From UBA5314 sp964635975 (GTDB taxonomy: Bacteria; Bacillota; Syntrophomonadia; Syntrophomonadales; Syntrophomonadaceae): DNA of 64,000 nucleotides. The stretch is taken from positions 1 through 64,000 of the forward strand of contig CAZWPO010000004.1 in NCBI GenBank assembly GCA_964635975.1, read 5' to 3'. Below, piece after piece: positions 50,601-60,060 of the stretch. Position numbers and translations under genes: made by a program. Under the pieces are notes generated by a model, which was not told the DNA's origin, made no database searches, and saw only the letters and a program-made list of their open reading frames with translations. Position 1 is the first letter of the stretch. Each line of letters opens with the position of its first letter.

Positions 50601-51512
50601 ATGAAAATTTTAGTAACCGGTGGAAAAGGGATTGTCGGTTCCAGTCTGGTCCGCCAACTGAGAGCCGATGGCCATCAAGTCTGGGTCTGTGACTTGAAAC
50701 ACAGCCACGATCCCCAATATTACCGGTGCGATGTGGGCAACTACCGCCAACTTTCCTCGCTTTTTAAGCTGCTGTGCTTTGACTATGTATATCACCTGGC
50801 AGCAGAATTTGGTCGTTGGAATGGAGAATCTTATTATGAAAACCTCTGGATGACCAACGCTGTTGGAACCAAAAATCTGCTTCGTCTGCAGTCGGAGTAT
50901 GGTTTTCGCATGATATTCACCAGCAGTTCGGAGGTATATGGAGACTACGATGGTGTCATGTCTGAAGAGCTTATGGAAAACCTTGAAATCAAGCAGTTAA
51001 ACGACTACGCCATGTCTAAATGGGTTAATGAAATGCAGATCATGAACGCCCGCGTAACTACAGGCAATCAAGTAATGACCGCCCGTCTATTCAACACCTA
51101 CGGGCCTGGTGAATATTACACCCCTTATCGCAGCGCCCTCTGTGTTTTTTGTTACAAAGCGCTTCATGATGAACCTTATACGGTTTTTATCAATCATACT
51201 AGAAGCTCATTATTTATCGATGACTGCACTGAAGCTCTGGTCAAACTGATTCCGGGCTTTAAGGATGGAGCAGTTTATAACCTGGCTGGAAGCCAGGTGC
51301 ACACCATGAAAGAAACCTCCGACTTGATCCTATCCTACCTGGGCAAAAATGACAGCCTGGTGCAGTATATAGATGAGGAACCCTACACGACCCGCAACAA
51401 GATTGCCGATACTACCAGAGCAAAAGCAGCTATCGGTTTTTCCCAGAAGGTAAAGCTTGAAGAAGGCATTCCCTTGACAATCGATTGGATGAAAATAATT
51501 TATAACAAATAG
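50601..51512 (+). CDS. NAD-dependent epimerase/dehydratase (extended SDR)
   Basis: A 303-residue extended SDR: cofactor motif ILVTGGKGIVGSSLV (TGGxGxxG), VYHLAAEFGRW, catalytic FTSSSEVYGDY and YAMSKWVNE (Tyr-x-x-x-Lys), and RLFNTYGPGEYYTPYRSALCVF. It probably interconverts or dehydrates nucleotide sugars for the surface glycan pathway encoded next to it. The ATG at 50601 is behind GAGGAGG. An in-frame earlier start at 50568 is less likely. A 13-bp hairpin follows at 51540. The exact sugar cannot be told. Confidence 0.88.
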   Translation: MKILVTGGKGIVGSSLVRQLRADGHQVWVCDLKHSHDPQYYRCDVGNYRQLSSLFKLLCFDYVYHLAAEFGRWNGESYYENLWMTNAVGTKNLLRLQSEYGFRMIFTSSSEVYGDYDGVMSEELMENLEIKQLNDYAMSKWVNEMQIMNARVTTGNQVMTARLFNTYGPGEYYTPYRSALCVFCYKALHDEPYTVFINHTRSSLFIDDCTEALVKLIPGFKDGAVYNLAGSQVHTMKETSDLILSYLGKNDSLVQYIDEEPYTTRNKIADTTRAKAAIGFSQKVKLEEGIPLTIDWMKIIYNK

Positions 51513-51539
51513 TCTTTTTGGGAGGCACTTGCAGGCAAA

Positions 51540-51569
51540 CGGCTGGTTCTGGCCGCCCAGAACCAGCCG
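51540..51569. terminator. Hairpin after the epimerase gene
   Basis: CGGCTGGTTCTGG (51540-51552) and its complement (51557-51569) around CCGC, a strong stem but without a T-run on either strand. It may be a transcript end with processing. Confidence 0.5.
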
Positions 51570-51681
51570 CCACTAAAAACCGTAGCTTTCTCAATTCGCT
51601 TTTTCTGGCATAATTCAAAGGTTGGCGCACGGAAAACAGTTTATCCTTGTCACGCTAGGTGCACCTCCAAACGCCCCCAAT

Positions 51682-52167
51682 TTATGCCGGTGAAAAACCC
51701 TGCTGTTCCCACCAGTCATCCCGGGCAAAGTCATAGGCCTGTTCAAGCTGTTCCAAATGCCGGCTTTCCCATTTTTCAAGGGCTTTAAGCAGATGTTTAA
51801 GTTCGGGTGTTTCTGCTTCTAAAGCCGCCAGGCGGTAGAAGTCCATCGATTCTTTCTCCATCATGATCCCTATATGAAGGGCTGATACGATCAGGCCGCC
51901 GCTGTTTTTGAGCTTGCTCAAAGAAAATATTTCCGGAGAACGCGAGGGCTCCTCAAAACTTACTGGGTCTGGACGACCTTTCTCCAGGATCCCCTTATAC
52001 ACTCTCCTCAGCCAGTCTTCATGATCTCTCTCATCGCCGGCCAGCTTAAGAAAAACGTCTCTCAGGTCGTCATTATCAGCTTTGTCAGCCGCCAGCATAT
52101 AAAATTGGTATCCCTCCTGCTCATTGATAATGGCGGTTTTCAAGATTTCCATTTCTTTTTTATACAT
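51682..52167 (-). CDS. Ferritin-like/rubrerythrin-type diiron protein
   Basis: A 161-residue four-helix protein with two internally similar halves. NEQEGYQFYMLAADKADNDDLRDVFLKLAGDERDHEDWL holds Glu and E-x-x-H iron ligands. MEKESMDFYRLAALEAETPELKHLLKALEKWESRHLEQLE holds the matching Glu and E-x-x-H. This is the erythrin domain without a rubredoxin part, so a peroxide-scavenging or iron-handling role is likely. The start is ATG at 52167 behind AGGGGGGTG. It is alone. The 52168-52398 stretch beyond it contains only promoter-like sequence. Confidence 0.88.
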   Translation of the reverse strand: MYKKEMEILKTAIINEQEGYQFYMLAADKADNDDLRDVFLKLAGDERDHEDWLRRVYKGILEKGRPDPVSFEEPSRSPEIFSLSKLKNSGGLIVSALHIGIMMEKESMDFYRLAALEAETPELKHLLKALEKWESRHLEQLEQAYDFARDDWWEQQGFSPA

Positions 52168-52398
52168 TTTACACCCCCCTTTAATACTGATTATATTTCA
52201 ATTCGGAAACTATTTTTAACACTTTTTACGGGGACGGCGCTTATTATACTTATCCATTATTGAATATCAACCTCTCATATAGTAGGCAGCTGAATCTGTT
52301 GAGACTTAAATAAAAAAGCTATCCCCAACCCCTTCTTTGTAGCGCACACCAATTAATACCTGTCATACCGAAAAATGAATCAGGTCCCTAATGCAGTT

Positions 52399-53196
52399 CT
52401 ACAAAGTGGCGATCATGTTGTATGCGGAAAAATCCAGGGTCCAATCCAGTCCTAAAAAGCTGTTAGGGTCATCGCAGCCGGGAAAAAGCATCCTGGTTAT
52501 AACGGAATCGGTCAGGCCCTTGGCTCGAAGTGCCCTGACCTGCTCTTGAAGCCCGAGCAGGTAGTCTAATTTTCGTTCAAACAATTGTTTTCCGTGCTCA
52601 AGTATACCGTTATGGGTGCAGAATACGGTTTCAAATGGTAATTTTGAAACCCTGACTAGAGATACTATCAAATCGCTCAGGTTTTCTTCACGAAATACGG
52701 CGGTAGGCATTAGAACTGTAAGCAGATCGCCGGAGAACAACCATCCCTTTTCTTTGAGCAGCAGCACTTTATGGTATCGGCAGTGACCCGGCGTGTCGAT
52801 CACTTCAAACTCGTATTTTTCCGTTCTGATGCTTTCTGGCAAAGGAAGGGCCGAAAATGCCCGCCTACTTCCCCAGATTTCCAGGCGATAAGGCGAAAGG
52901 AAAGACTCCTCACGCGCCTCTTCCAGCGAATGTTCATGAAGGTAGACAGGCACCATTTTCTTTTCCTGCAGCCAGGCAGCCATACCGGAGTGGTCTTCGT
53001 GATTATGGGTCAATACTACCTGCCTGATTTGCTGGCTTTCAAAAAATGCTGCCGCAAGATGCTCTAGATTTTTCGGACCTGTATCGATCAGGAGGCCGTC
53101 TAGTAAGTAGTAATATACGTTCATCTGCTTGTAAGGATTCCAGGGCATTATCCTGCTGCCCCTGGTATAAACAAGATCTTCATAGTGCTCAGTCAT
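52399..53196 (-). CDS. MBL-fold metallo-hydrolase
   Basis: A 265-residue MBL protein: LTHNHEDHSGMAAWL (HxHxDH, about 63-68), DTPGHCRYHKVLLL (about 137), LFSGDLLTV (Asp about 155) and FCTHNGILEHG (about 196). The HNHEDHSG form and the C-terminal helical tail (LRAKGLTDSVITRMLFPGCDD) fit the small glyoxalase II-like or lactonase-like hydrolases. The start is ATG at 53196. It is monocistronic and divergent from guaB. The function cannot be narrowed. Confidence 0.87.
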   Translation of the reverse strand: MTEHYEDLVYTRGSRIMPWNPYKQMNVYYYLLDGLLIDTGPKNLEHLAAAFFESQQIRQVVLTHNHEDHSGMAAWLQEKKMVPVYLHEHSLEEAREESFLSPYRLEIWGSRRAFSALPLPESIRTEKYEFEVIDTPGHCRYHKVLLLKEKGWLFSGDLLTVLMPTAVFREENLSDLIVSLVRVSKLPFETVFCTHNGILEHGKQLFERKLDYLLGLQEQVRALRAKGLTDSVITRMLFPGCDDPNSFLGLDWTLDFSAYNMIATL

Positions 53197-53598
53197 GTTT
53201 AGCTCCCCCGATTATCCCAATTTAGGCTCAATATGGAGCCAGGCAAAAAGCAGCAAAGATTGGACTTTAGGCGCCAGGACCATAAACGATGAACAGGTAG
53301 AGAAGACCGCGTTGCTCCGTTTAGTATTAAAAGGAGAAACTTCCAGGCTATAAGCCCCCCTATCGTCAATAAGCGGCTCCGGTTAAAAAACCTCCGGATC
53401 GATATTTTTTTTAGAACTTGTAATAACGGGTTTATTGGTCATATCATTCTACATAACTACATTATCTCCTCTAGCAAAGCATTTACAGCCGCATATATTG
53501 GCTTTATACTATATGGAACCACAGTTTTTAGAATCATTAATCACCGTCATACCTCATTTCAAAGCGAAGCTTTATCGGACAAATTATTGACCAGGTGA

Positions 53599-53627
53599 TT
53601 GACATCCATTGATCGAAGCTTTAAATT
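53599..53627 (+). promoter_or_regulatory. guaB promoter
   Basis: TTGACA (53599-53604), a 17-base spacer, TAAATT (53622-53627), 39 bases before the start codon. Nothing else could be identified in the 53197-53598 region; no purine riboswitch or PurR box was recognised. Confidence 0.65.
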
Positions 53628-53666
53628 TTAAAGAATAATTTAAAACCCATCTAAGGAGAATGTATT

Positions 53667-55175
53667 ATGGCTTTCTATTATGACAAACCCTCTTACACAT
53701 TCAGCGAGTTTCTACTCGTACCAGGATATTCTTCGACCGAGTGCATGCCCTCAAATGTCAGCTTAAAAACCCCGGTAGTAAAGTTCAAGAAGGGCGAAGA
53801 ACCGGCTCTTTCTATGAACATCCCCCTGGTTTCAGCAATAATGCAGGCGGTTTCAGACGACAAGATGGCCATTGCCCTAGCAATGGAAGGGGGCATTTCA
53901 TTTACTTTCTGTTCACAGCCGGTTGAGAGCCAGGCGATCATGGTTAGCCGGGTAAAAAATCACAAGGCTGGCTTTGTTACCAGCGATTCAAACATAAAGC
54001 CCGATCAGACGTTGGGAGACATGCTGATTATCAAAGATCAAACCGGCCACTCGACCTTCGCCGTAACGGATGACGGAACTTCAAACGGGAAATTGCTGGG
54101 CCTTATTACCAGCCGCGACTATCGGATAAGCAGAATGTCTCGCGATACAAAAGTTCATGAGTTTATGACCCCTTTTGAGTCTTTGATGTGCGCCGAGGAA
54201 GGTATAAGCCTTAAAGAAGCTAACAATTACATCTGGGATCACAAGCTCAATGCCCTGCCGGTAATAGACGGCAACCAGCGCTTGGTTTCGCTGGTATTCC
54301 GTAAAGACTACGATACTCATAAAGAAAATCCCGATGAGATGCTGGACGCTCACAAGCGCTACATCGTTGGAGCAGGCATTAACACCAAAGATTATGAGGA
54401 GAGAATTCCGGCTCTGGTAGAAGCAGGTGCCGATGTCTTGTGCATCGACTCCTCTGAGGGCTTTACCGAGTGGCAGAAGTTGACCATCGATTTTATCCGC
54501 CGCAAATATGGTGAATCAGTAAAAGTCGGTGCAGGAAACATCGTAGATCGCGACGGTTTCATGTTCCTGGCCGAGGCCGGAGCTGACTTTATTAAAGTTG
54601 GCATTGGCGGCGGTTCTATCTGCATTACCCGCGAAGAAAAAGGGATCGGACGGGGCCAGGCAACCGCCTTGATCGAAGTCGCCCAGGCTCGAAATGAATA
54701 TTACGAAAAAACCGGTATATATATTCCGATCTGCTCAGATGGCGGAATCGTTCATGACAACCATATCACCCTGGCCCTGGCAATGGGTGCTGATTTTGTT
54801 ATGCTGGGCAGGTACTTCGCCAGGTTCGACGAAAGCCCCACCAAGATGCTCAATATCAACGGCAACTTCGTTAAAGAATACTGGGGCGAGGGATCAAACC
54901 GGGCCCGCAACTGGCAGCGCTATGATATGGGCGGCTCGGAAGAGCTTTCTTTTGAAGAAGGCGTAGATTCGTATGTACCTTATGCGGGCAAGCTCAGAAA
55001 TAACGTTTTGATAACCTTGAGCAAATTAAAATCGACCATGTGCAACTGCGGCGCCATCACCATACCTGAACTGCAGGAAAGGGCCAAGCTGACCAGAGTC
55101 TCCTCTACCAGCATCGTCGAGGGTGGAGCTCATGACGTTATCCTTAAAGACAATAACATTCTTCCGGTTAAATAG
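53667..55175 (+). CDS. guaB: IMP dehydrogenase
   Basis: A 502-residue IMPDH. The N-terminal YTFSEFLLVPGYSS and MNIPLVSAIMQAVSDDKMAIALAMEGGIS belong to the TIM barrel. A CBS pair lies at about 95-230 (SRDYRISRMSRDTKVHEFM, LNALPVIDGNQRLVSLVFRKD). The catalytic loop GGGSICITREEKGIGRGQ has Cys319, and IPICSDGGIVHDNHITLALAMGADFVMLG precedes the flap region EGSNRARNWQRY. It oxidises IMP to XMP, the committed step to guanine nucleotides. The extended spacer in the catalytic loop and flap follows the eukaryote-like or clostridial variant rather than the E. coli type. ATG 53667 has AAGGAG upstream. It is likely monocistronic, with an aminotransferase gene 49 bases downstream. Confidence 0.95.
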   Translation: MAFYYDKPSYTFSEFLLVPGYSSTECMPSNVSLKTPVVKFKKGEEPALSMNIPLVSAIMQAVSDDKMAIALAMEGGISFTFCSQPVESQAIMVSRVKNHKAGFVTSDSNIKPDQTLGDMLIIKDQTGHSTFAVTDDGTSNGKLLGLITSRDYRISRMSRDTKVHEFMTPFESLMCAEEGISLKEANNYIWDHKLNALPVIDGNQRLVSLVFRKDYDTHKENPDEMLDAHKRYIVGAGINTKDYEERIPALVEAGADVLCIDSSEGFTEWQKLTIDFIRRKYGESVKVGAGNIVDRDGFMFLAEAGADFIKVGIGGGSICITREEKGIGRGQATALIEVAQARNEYYEKTGIYIPICSDGGIVHDNHITLALAMGADFVMLGRYFARFDESPTKMLNINGNFVKEYWGEGSNRARNWQRYDMGGSEELSFEEGVDSYVPYAGKLRNNVLITLSKLKSTMCNCGAITIPELQERAKLTRVSSTSIVEGGAHDVILKDNNILPVK

Positions 55176-55224
55176 ATACTGATCGCAAAATGAATAATAC
55201 AATAGTATTGCGGAGGTGGATGAT

Positions 55225-56370
55225 ATGCACAACTTTGATGAACTCATTAACCGCCGCAATTCTTTTTCTTTGAAATGGGACAGTATGGAAGACGGCATGC
55301 TACCAATGTGGGTGGCGGATATGGATTTCAAAGCGCCTCCGCCAGTAATTGAAGCCCTGCACGAAAGGGTTGCCCACGGTGTCTTCGGGTACACCGGAGC
55401 TTATGAGCCTTACTATACCGCTTTCATTAATTGGATGAAGAAACGCTTTCATTGGGTGCCCCGGAGAGGCTGGTTATCAATCAGCCCGGGGATTGTTCCG
55501 GCCATGGACATGCTGATAAGAGCCCTTACTCATCCTGGCGACCGAATAGTGATTCAACCCCCTGTCTATCCACCCTTTTACTCACTGGTGCGCAACAACG
55601 GGCGCCAGCTCGTAGAAAATCGCTTGACCTTCGACGGGCATAGATATCTAATGGACCTTGACGAATTAAAAAGCAGGCTCAACTCGCGGGTAAAAATGTT
55701 GTTGCTCTGCAGCCCCCACAATCCGGTGGGGCGGGTGTGGAGCTCCGAAGAACTGGAAGCACTGGGTAAAATCTGCCTTGAACGTGAAATCGTACTCGTC
55801 TCAGACGAGATCCATTCAGACCTGATTCTCCCCGGCCATAAACACAAGGTTTTCGCGGATGTAAACTCTGAATTTGAACAGAACTGCATCATCTGCTGTG
55901 CGCCCAGCAAAACCTTCAATCTAGCGGGATTAATATTGTCGAATATAATAATCCCTAACCAGAAGCTGCGATCCGTCTATCGTCACGTACTGAGCACCAG
56001 CGGCCTGGACTTTCCCAATGTTCTGGCCCTGACCGCTGCCGAGGCAGCCTACACCAGAGCTGAAGCCTGGCTGGATGAGCTTTTAGGCTACATTTACGGC
56101 AATTATCTGGTCTTGAATAATTTCATTAAAGAAAGGCTTCCTGAAATCCAGGTTATTGAACCGGAAGCGACCTACCTGGTATGGCTGGACTTTCGTGGAT
56201 TGGACCTGGACGACGAGCAGGTGGAACGCCTGTTGAAAGAAAAGGCCAGGCTGGTTCTCAGCCCGGGCCGAGTATTCGGCTGCCCCGGTTTTCAGAGAAT
56301 AAATATCGCCTGTCCCCGTCCAGTACTGGAAGATGCCCTTCTGCGGTTAGAAAAAGCATTTCGCTTTTAA
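55225..56370 (+). CDS. patB: PatB/MalY-type PLP-dependent aminotransferase (C-S lyase)
   Basis: A 381-residue fold-type I PLP enzyme: NFDELINRRNSFSLKWDSMEDGMLPMWVADMDFKAPPPVIEAL at the N-terminus (the MWVADMDF block is diagnostic of MalY/PatB). LCSPHNPVGRVW, SDEIHSDLIL and CAPSKTFNLAGL follow, with the PLP lysine in SKTFNLAG at about 226. Known members act as cystathionine beta-lyases/C-S lyases, releasing pyruvate and ammonia. The start is ATG at 55225, six bases after GGAGGTG. It follows guaB without a clear terminator and ends before a hairpin at 56388. Confidence 0.9.
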   Translation: MHNFDELINRRNSFSLKWDSMEDGMLPMWVADMDFKAPPPVIEALHERVAHGVFGYTGAYEPYYTAFINWMKKRFHWVPRRGWLSISPGIVPAMDMLIRALTHPGDRIVIQPPVYPPFYSLVRNNGRQLVENRLTFDGHRYLMDLDELKSRLNSRVKMLLLCSPHNPVGRVWSSEELEALGKICLEREIVLVSDEIHSDLILPGHKHKVFADVNSEFEQNCIICCAPSKTFNLAGLILSNIIIPNQKLRSVYRHVLSTSGLDFPNVLALTAAEAAYTRAEAWLDELLGYIYGNYLVLNNFIKERLPEIQVIEPEATYLVWLDFRGLDLDDEQVERLLKEKARLVLSPGRVFGCPGFQRINIACPRPVLEDALLRLEKAFRF

Positions 56371-56387
56371 TAGATTTCTCCATCAAT

Positions 56388-56417
56388 AAGAGCGGCAGGG
56401 TAATTCCTACCGCTCTT
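56388..56417. terminator. Bidirectional terminator
   Basis: AAGAGCGG (56388-56395) and CCGCTCTT (56410-56417) close a loop holding AGG/CCT. It is shared by the convergent C-S lyase and lipoprotein genes. Confidence 0.7.
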
Positions 56418-56427
56418 GTGTTCATAC

Positions 56428-56997
56428 TTAGATAGTAAATGAATCGATCATATTCTGGGCGCTGGCCAGATGTTTGTCAAATTCCTCCGCTAAGCCAGTA
56501 TATGTAAATACATAAGCCTTCTTATTTACGATGGTGATAACTTGCATGAATTTCAGGGTCAAACCTTCTGCGCTTCCCGTATATACCAGCTTCTGAGCCG
56601 GCATACTCCCCATTGATATGCGGGTGTTCTCTAGCTGCTTAAATTCAGGGATCTCTTTCTGAATCTGAGGTAGAGCCGCTTTCACATATTCATCCAACTT
56701 AACCGGATTCTTGCTCAAATCTTCGACAACAACGTTGAGGTTTTCAACATCGGGAGAAATGAAGCCCACTACGGTGCCGCTTTCTTTCTCTCTCTTCTCC
56801 CAATTTGACGGATACTTCATCGTAAACCCGTACGTGGCGTCAGTATAGGCTAGATAACTCTTGGTCGCTTCGATATTCTGTTGACTGGGTTTAATCTCTT
56901 CTTTGGCAGGCGGTGCGCTTGAGCACCCTACCAGGCCCATAAGTACGAGAACCATTGCCAGACAGATCCATCTTTTTGCTTTAAGTCTGTTTTTCAT
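56428..56997 (-). CDS. Lipoprotein with PsbP-like domain
   Basis: A 189-residue lipoprotein. The signal ends in the lipobox LMGLVGCSS (lipidated Cys about 25). A polar linker follows, then a PsbP-like domain: YTDATYGFTMKYPSNWEKREKESGTVVGFISPDVENLNVVVEDLSKNP...LDEYVKAALPQIQKEIPEF and VITIVNKKAYVFTYTGLAEEFDKHLASAQNMIDSF. Such lipoproteins are membrane-anchored outside the cell and are of unknown function. The start is ATG at 56997 behind GGGAGGAAAG. It is monocistronic; the 56998-57302 upstream region holds no gene. Confidence 0.82.
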   Translation of the reverse strand: MKNRLKAKRWICLAMVLVLMGLVGCSSAPPAKEEIKPSQQNIEATKSYLAYTDATYGFTMKYPSNWEKREKESGTVVGFISPDVENLNVVVEDLSKNPVKLDEYVKAALPQIQKEIPEFKQLENTRISMGSMPAQKLVYTGSAEGLTLKFMQVITIVNKKAYVFTYTGLAEEFDKHLASAQNMIDSFTI

Positions 56998-57302
56998 CTG
57001 CTTTCCTCCCACTTTTTACTACAATTTTCTACATTTTTTATCGGCGGGAGAGGTGCTATGCTTTAGGATCGCAGACAAATCGGTAGATAAGTCCTATGCA
57101 TTCTGCCCGTTTTTCCTGCATTTAGTGAACCCGAGCCCTGACCACTGGAGAGATAATGACAGTTAGCATATTCTGGCAAGGCCGGCTTGTACTCTTGTTA
57201 CGCAGAGTTCAATCTCCACTGCTGCTATGACAGTATAATGGGTCCGGCCGCCTGCCATGCAGATGAGATCACTTATATGTGTAAAAAGTACAACTGCCCA
57301 CT

Positions 57303-58826
57303 TTAATCGCGTTCAGAAAGTAACAATCCCCTGATCTTAAAATCTCTTAAGTTTACTAAACTGATGAACTTGTTTAAAGACCAGCAAAAAGTGACGAGCA
57401 GCAGCAAGTCGAAAATAAAATTGAATAGATATAGCTGTTTGGCAGTATCAGCCCGTCCATTTCCAATATAGGGCATGGGAAACTGAACCAGGCCTATCAG
57501 CATAATCCACCATAATAGCTCTATTTTTGCCCTTACATCCTTGAATCCGCGGTTCTTTATGTAGGCCAAAACTGATACACCAATTACAGCGCAATACACG
57601 AGTGCTACAAACCAGAGGTGTCTGGGGAGTTGTTTTTCACGGAATGAAGACCAAAGAGTAAACCTGTTGAAATCTCTTATTGGCTCCTCACTATATTCAC
57701 TATCGTATTTTCCCAAAAAGGTACTTGTATAAAAAGCCTGGCTGCTGGTGTATTCCATCCCCTCCAACAGCCTTTTTGGGTGGGTCAAATAAAATTTCAC
57801 GATCTTGATGTTGCTGATCTTGTTATAGAATTCTTCTCTGGTAATTTGGGTGTGAGGTATATACTTCACATACTCCTGAACAGGCAAATACGAGTGTTTA
57901 CCAGCTTCTACCGCCATATCAGGATTTAAGCCCATCGCCATCAAGTCCTGCGCCGGTTCCTTTGAATCATTTAGCACTCCGTAGAATACAGAATTATACT
58001 GTCTATCCTTGCTTATCGACTCATCTTGCAAGATCAATCCCAGTGGGTACACAACAATTGCAGCATAAAAAAAGCATAATAGCCAGCGTTGGGACTGCCT
58101 TAGCAATCTTTTATTATCTGCAAGAAGCTTATAAAGCATGATCAGCAGCGCAGGCAGCACATATGCCACCTGTATCTTGGACCCTAAAAATAAAAAGGCA
58201 GCCGTAAAAACGAATAGGATTCCAGGAAATATTTTCTTATTATTGTCAATTACATGGCGATGATAAATATAATAGATCCAGGCAGCGATGTACAAAGCCA
58301 TAGTAGTGATCATCATTGGTTCTCCATACAAGCTGTTGAACCATATCAAATAATTACCGTCGAGCAGAATGAAGAATGCTGTTAAGGCAAACATGACCAG
58401 CTTTACCTTGCCGCTTATGTTCAGGTACTTAAATATCACATGTAATGCCATAATGTATATCATTATGTAGGAAAACGCTATATAGCTGGTTTTAAAAACA
58501 TCCTGCCCGAATATTTTACACAGGGCGCTTATCATCGTGATCAGGTACGCTATGCTGCTGGCCCCCGCTCTTGCCAGCAAATGCCAACCTGTAGTTTCTG
58601 AAATCTGATAGTCGGTAACAGTATAATCCAGGAATCTAACAAAGTTGGGATCATCGCGATTTTCAGCTTTTAGTTCCAGTCCAGAAACACACATCACCCT
58701 GGTAAAATCACCCTGGTCGGCTACACCGGGCTGCGGGAATTTAAACAGCACATATGCCACTATTCCCAGGGCTAACAAGCCCATAAACATCCAGAAGTAC
58801 TTGCTCATATTCCCGCTAATTTTCAT
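57303..58826 (-). CDS. WsfD-like polytopic membrane glycosyltransferase
   Basis: A 507-residue membrane protein with about ten hydrophobic helices. A periplasmic loop contains VADQGDFTRVMCVSGLE (a DQGDF-like acidic motif at about 36-41, as in GT-C enzymes) and the central block YNSVFYGVLNDSKEPAQDLMAMGLNPDMAVEAGKHSY. These agree with the WsfD-type hexose transferase family in S-layer/surface glycan biosynthesis. This is a similarity judgement from memory, not a search. The lipid-linked sugar donor is presumed. The start is ATG at 58826 with GAAAGGTG upstream. The gene is isolated from the glycan cluster at 48-51 kb. Confidence 0.6.
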   Translation of the reverse strand: MKISGNMSKYFWMFMGLLALGIVAYVLFKFPQPGVADQGDFTRVMCVSGLELKAENRDDPNFVRFLDYTVTDYQISETTGWHLLARAGASSIAYLITMISALCKIFGQDVFKTSYIAFSYIMIYIMALHVIFKYLNISGKVKLVMFALTAFFILLDGNYLIWFNSLYGEPMMITTMALYIAAWIYYIYHRHVIDNNKKIFPGILFVFTAAFLFLGSKIQVAYVLPALLIMLYKLLADNKRLLRQSQRWLLCFFYAAIVVYPLGLILQDESISKDRQYNSVFYGVLNDSKEPAQDLMAMGLNPDMAVEAGKHSYLPVQEYVKYIPHTQITREEFYNKISNIKIVKFYLTHPKRLLEGMEYTSSQAFYTSTFLGKYDSEYSEEPIRDFNRFTLWSSFREKQLPRHLWFVALVYCAVIGVSVLAYIKNRGFKDVRAKIELLWWIMLIGLVQFPMPYIGNGRADTAKQLYLFNFIFDLLLLVTFCWSLNKFISLVNLRDFKIRGLLLSERD

Positions 58827-59044
58827 ATCGATACACCTTTCTTCAGACTATCCCCTATATAATAAATAAAACCGAGCGTATTTTATCCATATTTTAGGCG
58901 AATTATGCCGCAGCCTGGAAAAAATTATGTTCATTGCCTGCTGTGCCTGGTGGCGCGATAAAAGTCGATCTATTCCTGCAAAATTGTCAACTTTCTTTAG
59001 GCACTTACTCTCATGCTTATAAAATGCTCATCGAAAATCCGGCT

Positions 59045-59067
59045 GTCTGCTATGGATAATAGCAGAC
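59045..59067. repeat. Inverted repeat with 9-bp arms in an intergenic region
   Basis: GTCTGCTAT (59045-59053) and ATAGCAGAC (59059-59067) around GGATA. It lies between the divergent WsfD-like and GAF genes (58827-59192). It is followed by a T-rich stretch but belongs to no obvious transcript. Otherwise the region holds a promoter-like TTATATAATATT near 59130. Confidence 0.5.
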
Positions 59068-59192
59068 GAGATTTATATTCTTTTTGTATTTCGCGACAAT
59101 CCGACATTCCCTGCCCTAAAGTCGTTATATAATATTTACCATATGGTCTATATTATGGATGGCCTGAATGTCAAAAGAGAGAAGCGTTGGCT

Positions 59193-59879
59193 ATGCGTTG
59201 GGGATTTGTTATCTCTGGTTCAAGCATAATATTGTCACCGCTGCTGAGGGTGGTGCCTGTACCCTGGTGTTATTATGTTGCAGCTGTATATGTCATAGCA
59301 GGGTTATGTGGCTTGCTCATTGAATATAATAATTCCAAGCAGACTGACCTTTTGATAGTCAAAAGTCAGCTGCATGACATTCTAGCCAGTATTTCATTCA
59401 ATATCCGCAACTACCAGGGCCGCATCAACGAGAAGACTCTGCGTGTAAACATAATGCGAAATTACAATGGCCGTTTATTGATTGTTGATCATGTGGGGAT
59501 GGATAACGATCTGGATTCGAATATAGAGTATGCTTTAGGTCAGGGATGCTGTGGTTCCTGTGTAGAAAAACGAGAACTCGCAGTAATTGATCTAACCCAT
59601 TTTTATGGGCTTACCTGGGAAGAGACCCTCCATAAAAACAATGATGATCCTCCCTGGGGATTGTCAAAGATACAGTGGGAAAAAACCAGAGACCTGAAAT
59701 GCGTTATGTGCATACCGGTTCTTGATTTGAGGAATGAGAGGGTTTTGGGAGTTCTAAATATCGATGATAAGATTCCCCTGGAAAATTCACACTTCAGAGA
59801 CGAAAAGGTTGTGAACCTGGTTCAGGCCTGCTCGGTTCAGTGCAGCAGCCTGCTGGAAAGAATAGATCAGAGAGGATGA
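59193..59879 (+). CDS. Membrane-anchored GAF-domain protein with cysteine-rich segment
   Basis: A 228-residue protein: two short hydrophobic segments at the N-terminus (about 3-20 and 27-44), then a GAF-type sensor domain (about 55-226). This includes LRVNIMRNYNGRLLIVDHVGMDNDLDSNIEYALGQGCCGSCVEKRELAVIDL and a C-terminal VMCIPVLDLRNERVLGVLNIDD. The GCCGSC cluster and further cysteines (KCVMC, ACSVQCSS) could bind a metal or heme, or respond to redox. GAF domains bind small ligands or chromophores; the output is not evident. ATG 59193 is chosen; TTG 59187 is also possible. The stop overlaps the next ATG (ATGA), so it is coupled to the small downstream gene. Confidence 0.75.
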   Translation: MRWGFVISGSSIILSPLLRVVPVPWCYYVAAVYVIAGLCGLLIEYNNSKQTDLLIVKSQLHDILASISFNIRNYQGRINEKTLRVNIMRNYNGRLLIVDHVGMDNDLDSNIEYALGQGCCGSCVEKRELAVIDLTHFYGLTWEETLHKNNDDPPWGLSKIQWEKTRDLKCVMCIPVLDLRNERVLGVLNIDDKIPLENSHFRDEKVVNLVQACSVQCSSLLERIDQRG

Positions 59880-60052
59880 TCGTCTTGGCTAAAGCCATTG
59901 AATGGGAAGAATCTACTAGAGGTATCTACACGATCAAAAAAGATGAAATAAGCAAAGCTGAAGACAAAAAGAAGTACTCACAAGAAATCGAAGAACTAAT
60001 CAAAGATTTAAAGGAGTTCTCCGGCATCTGGAAGTATGCAGCTACTAAATAG
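59876..60052 (+). CDS. Small protein coupled to the GAF gene
   Basis: A 58-residue acidic/basic helical protein, MIVLAKAIEWEESTRGIYTIKKDEISKAEDKKKYSQEIEELIKDLKEFSGIWKYAATK. The start ATG at 59876 overlaps the GAF stop by four bases (ATGA), with AGAGAGG upstream. No motif is recognised; it is a candidate accessory partner of the GAF protein. Confidence 0.55.
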   Translation: MIVLAKAIEWEESTRGIYTIKKDEISKAEDKKKYSQEIEELIKDLKEFSGIWKYAATK

Positions 60053-60060
60053 GCGATTAT

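Noticed and set aside
53197..53666. Purine riboswitch or PurR box upstream of guaB
   Set aside because: No purine-aptamer core or PurR box pair could be seen; only a TTGACA/TAAATT promoter.
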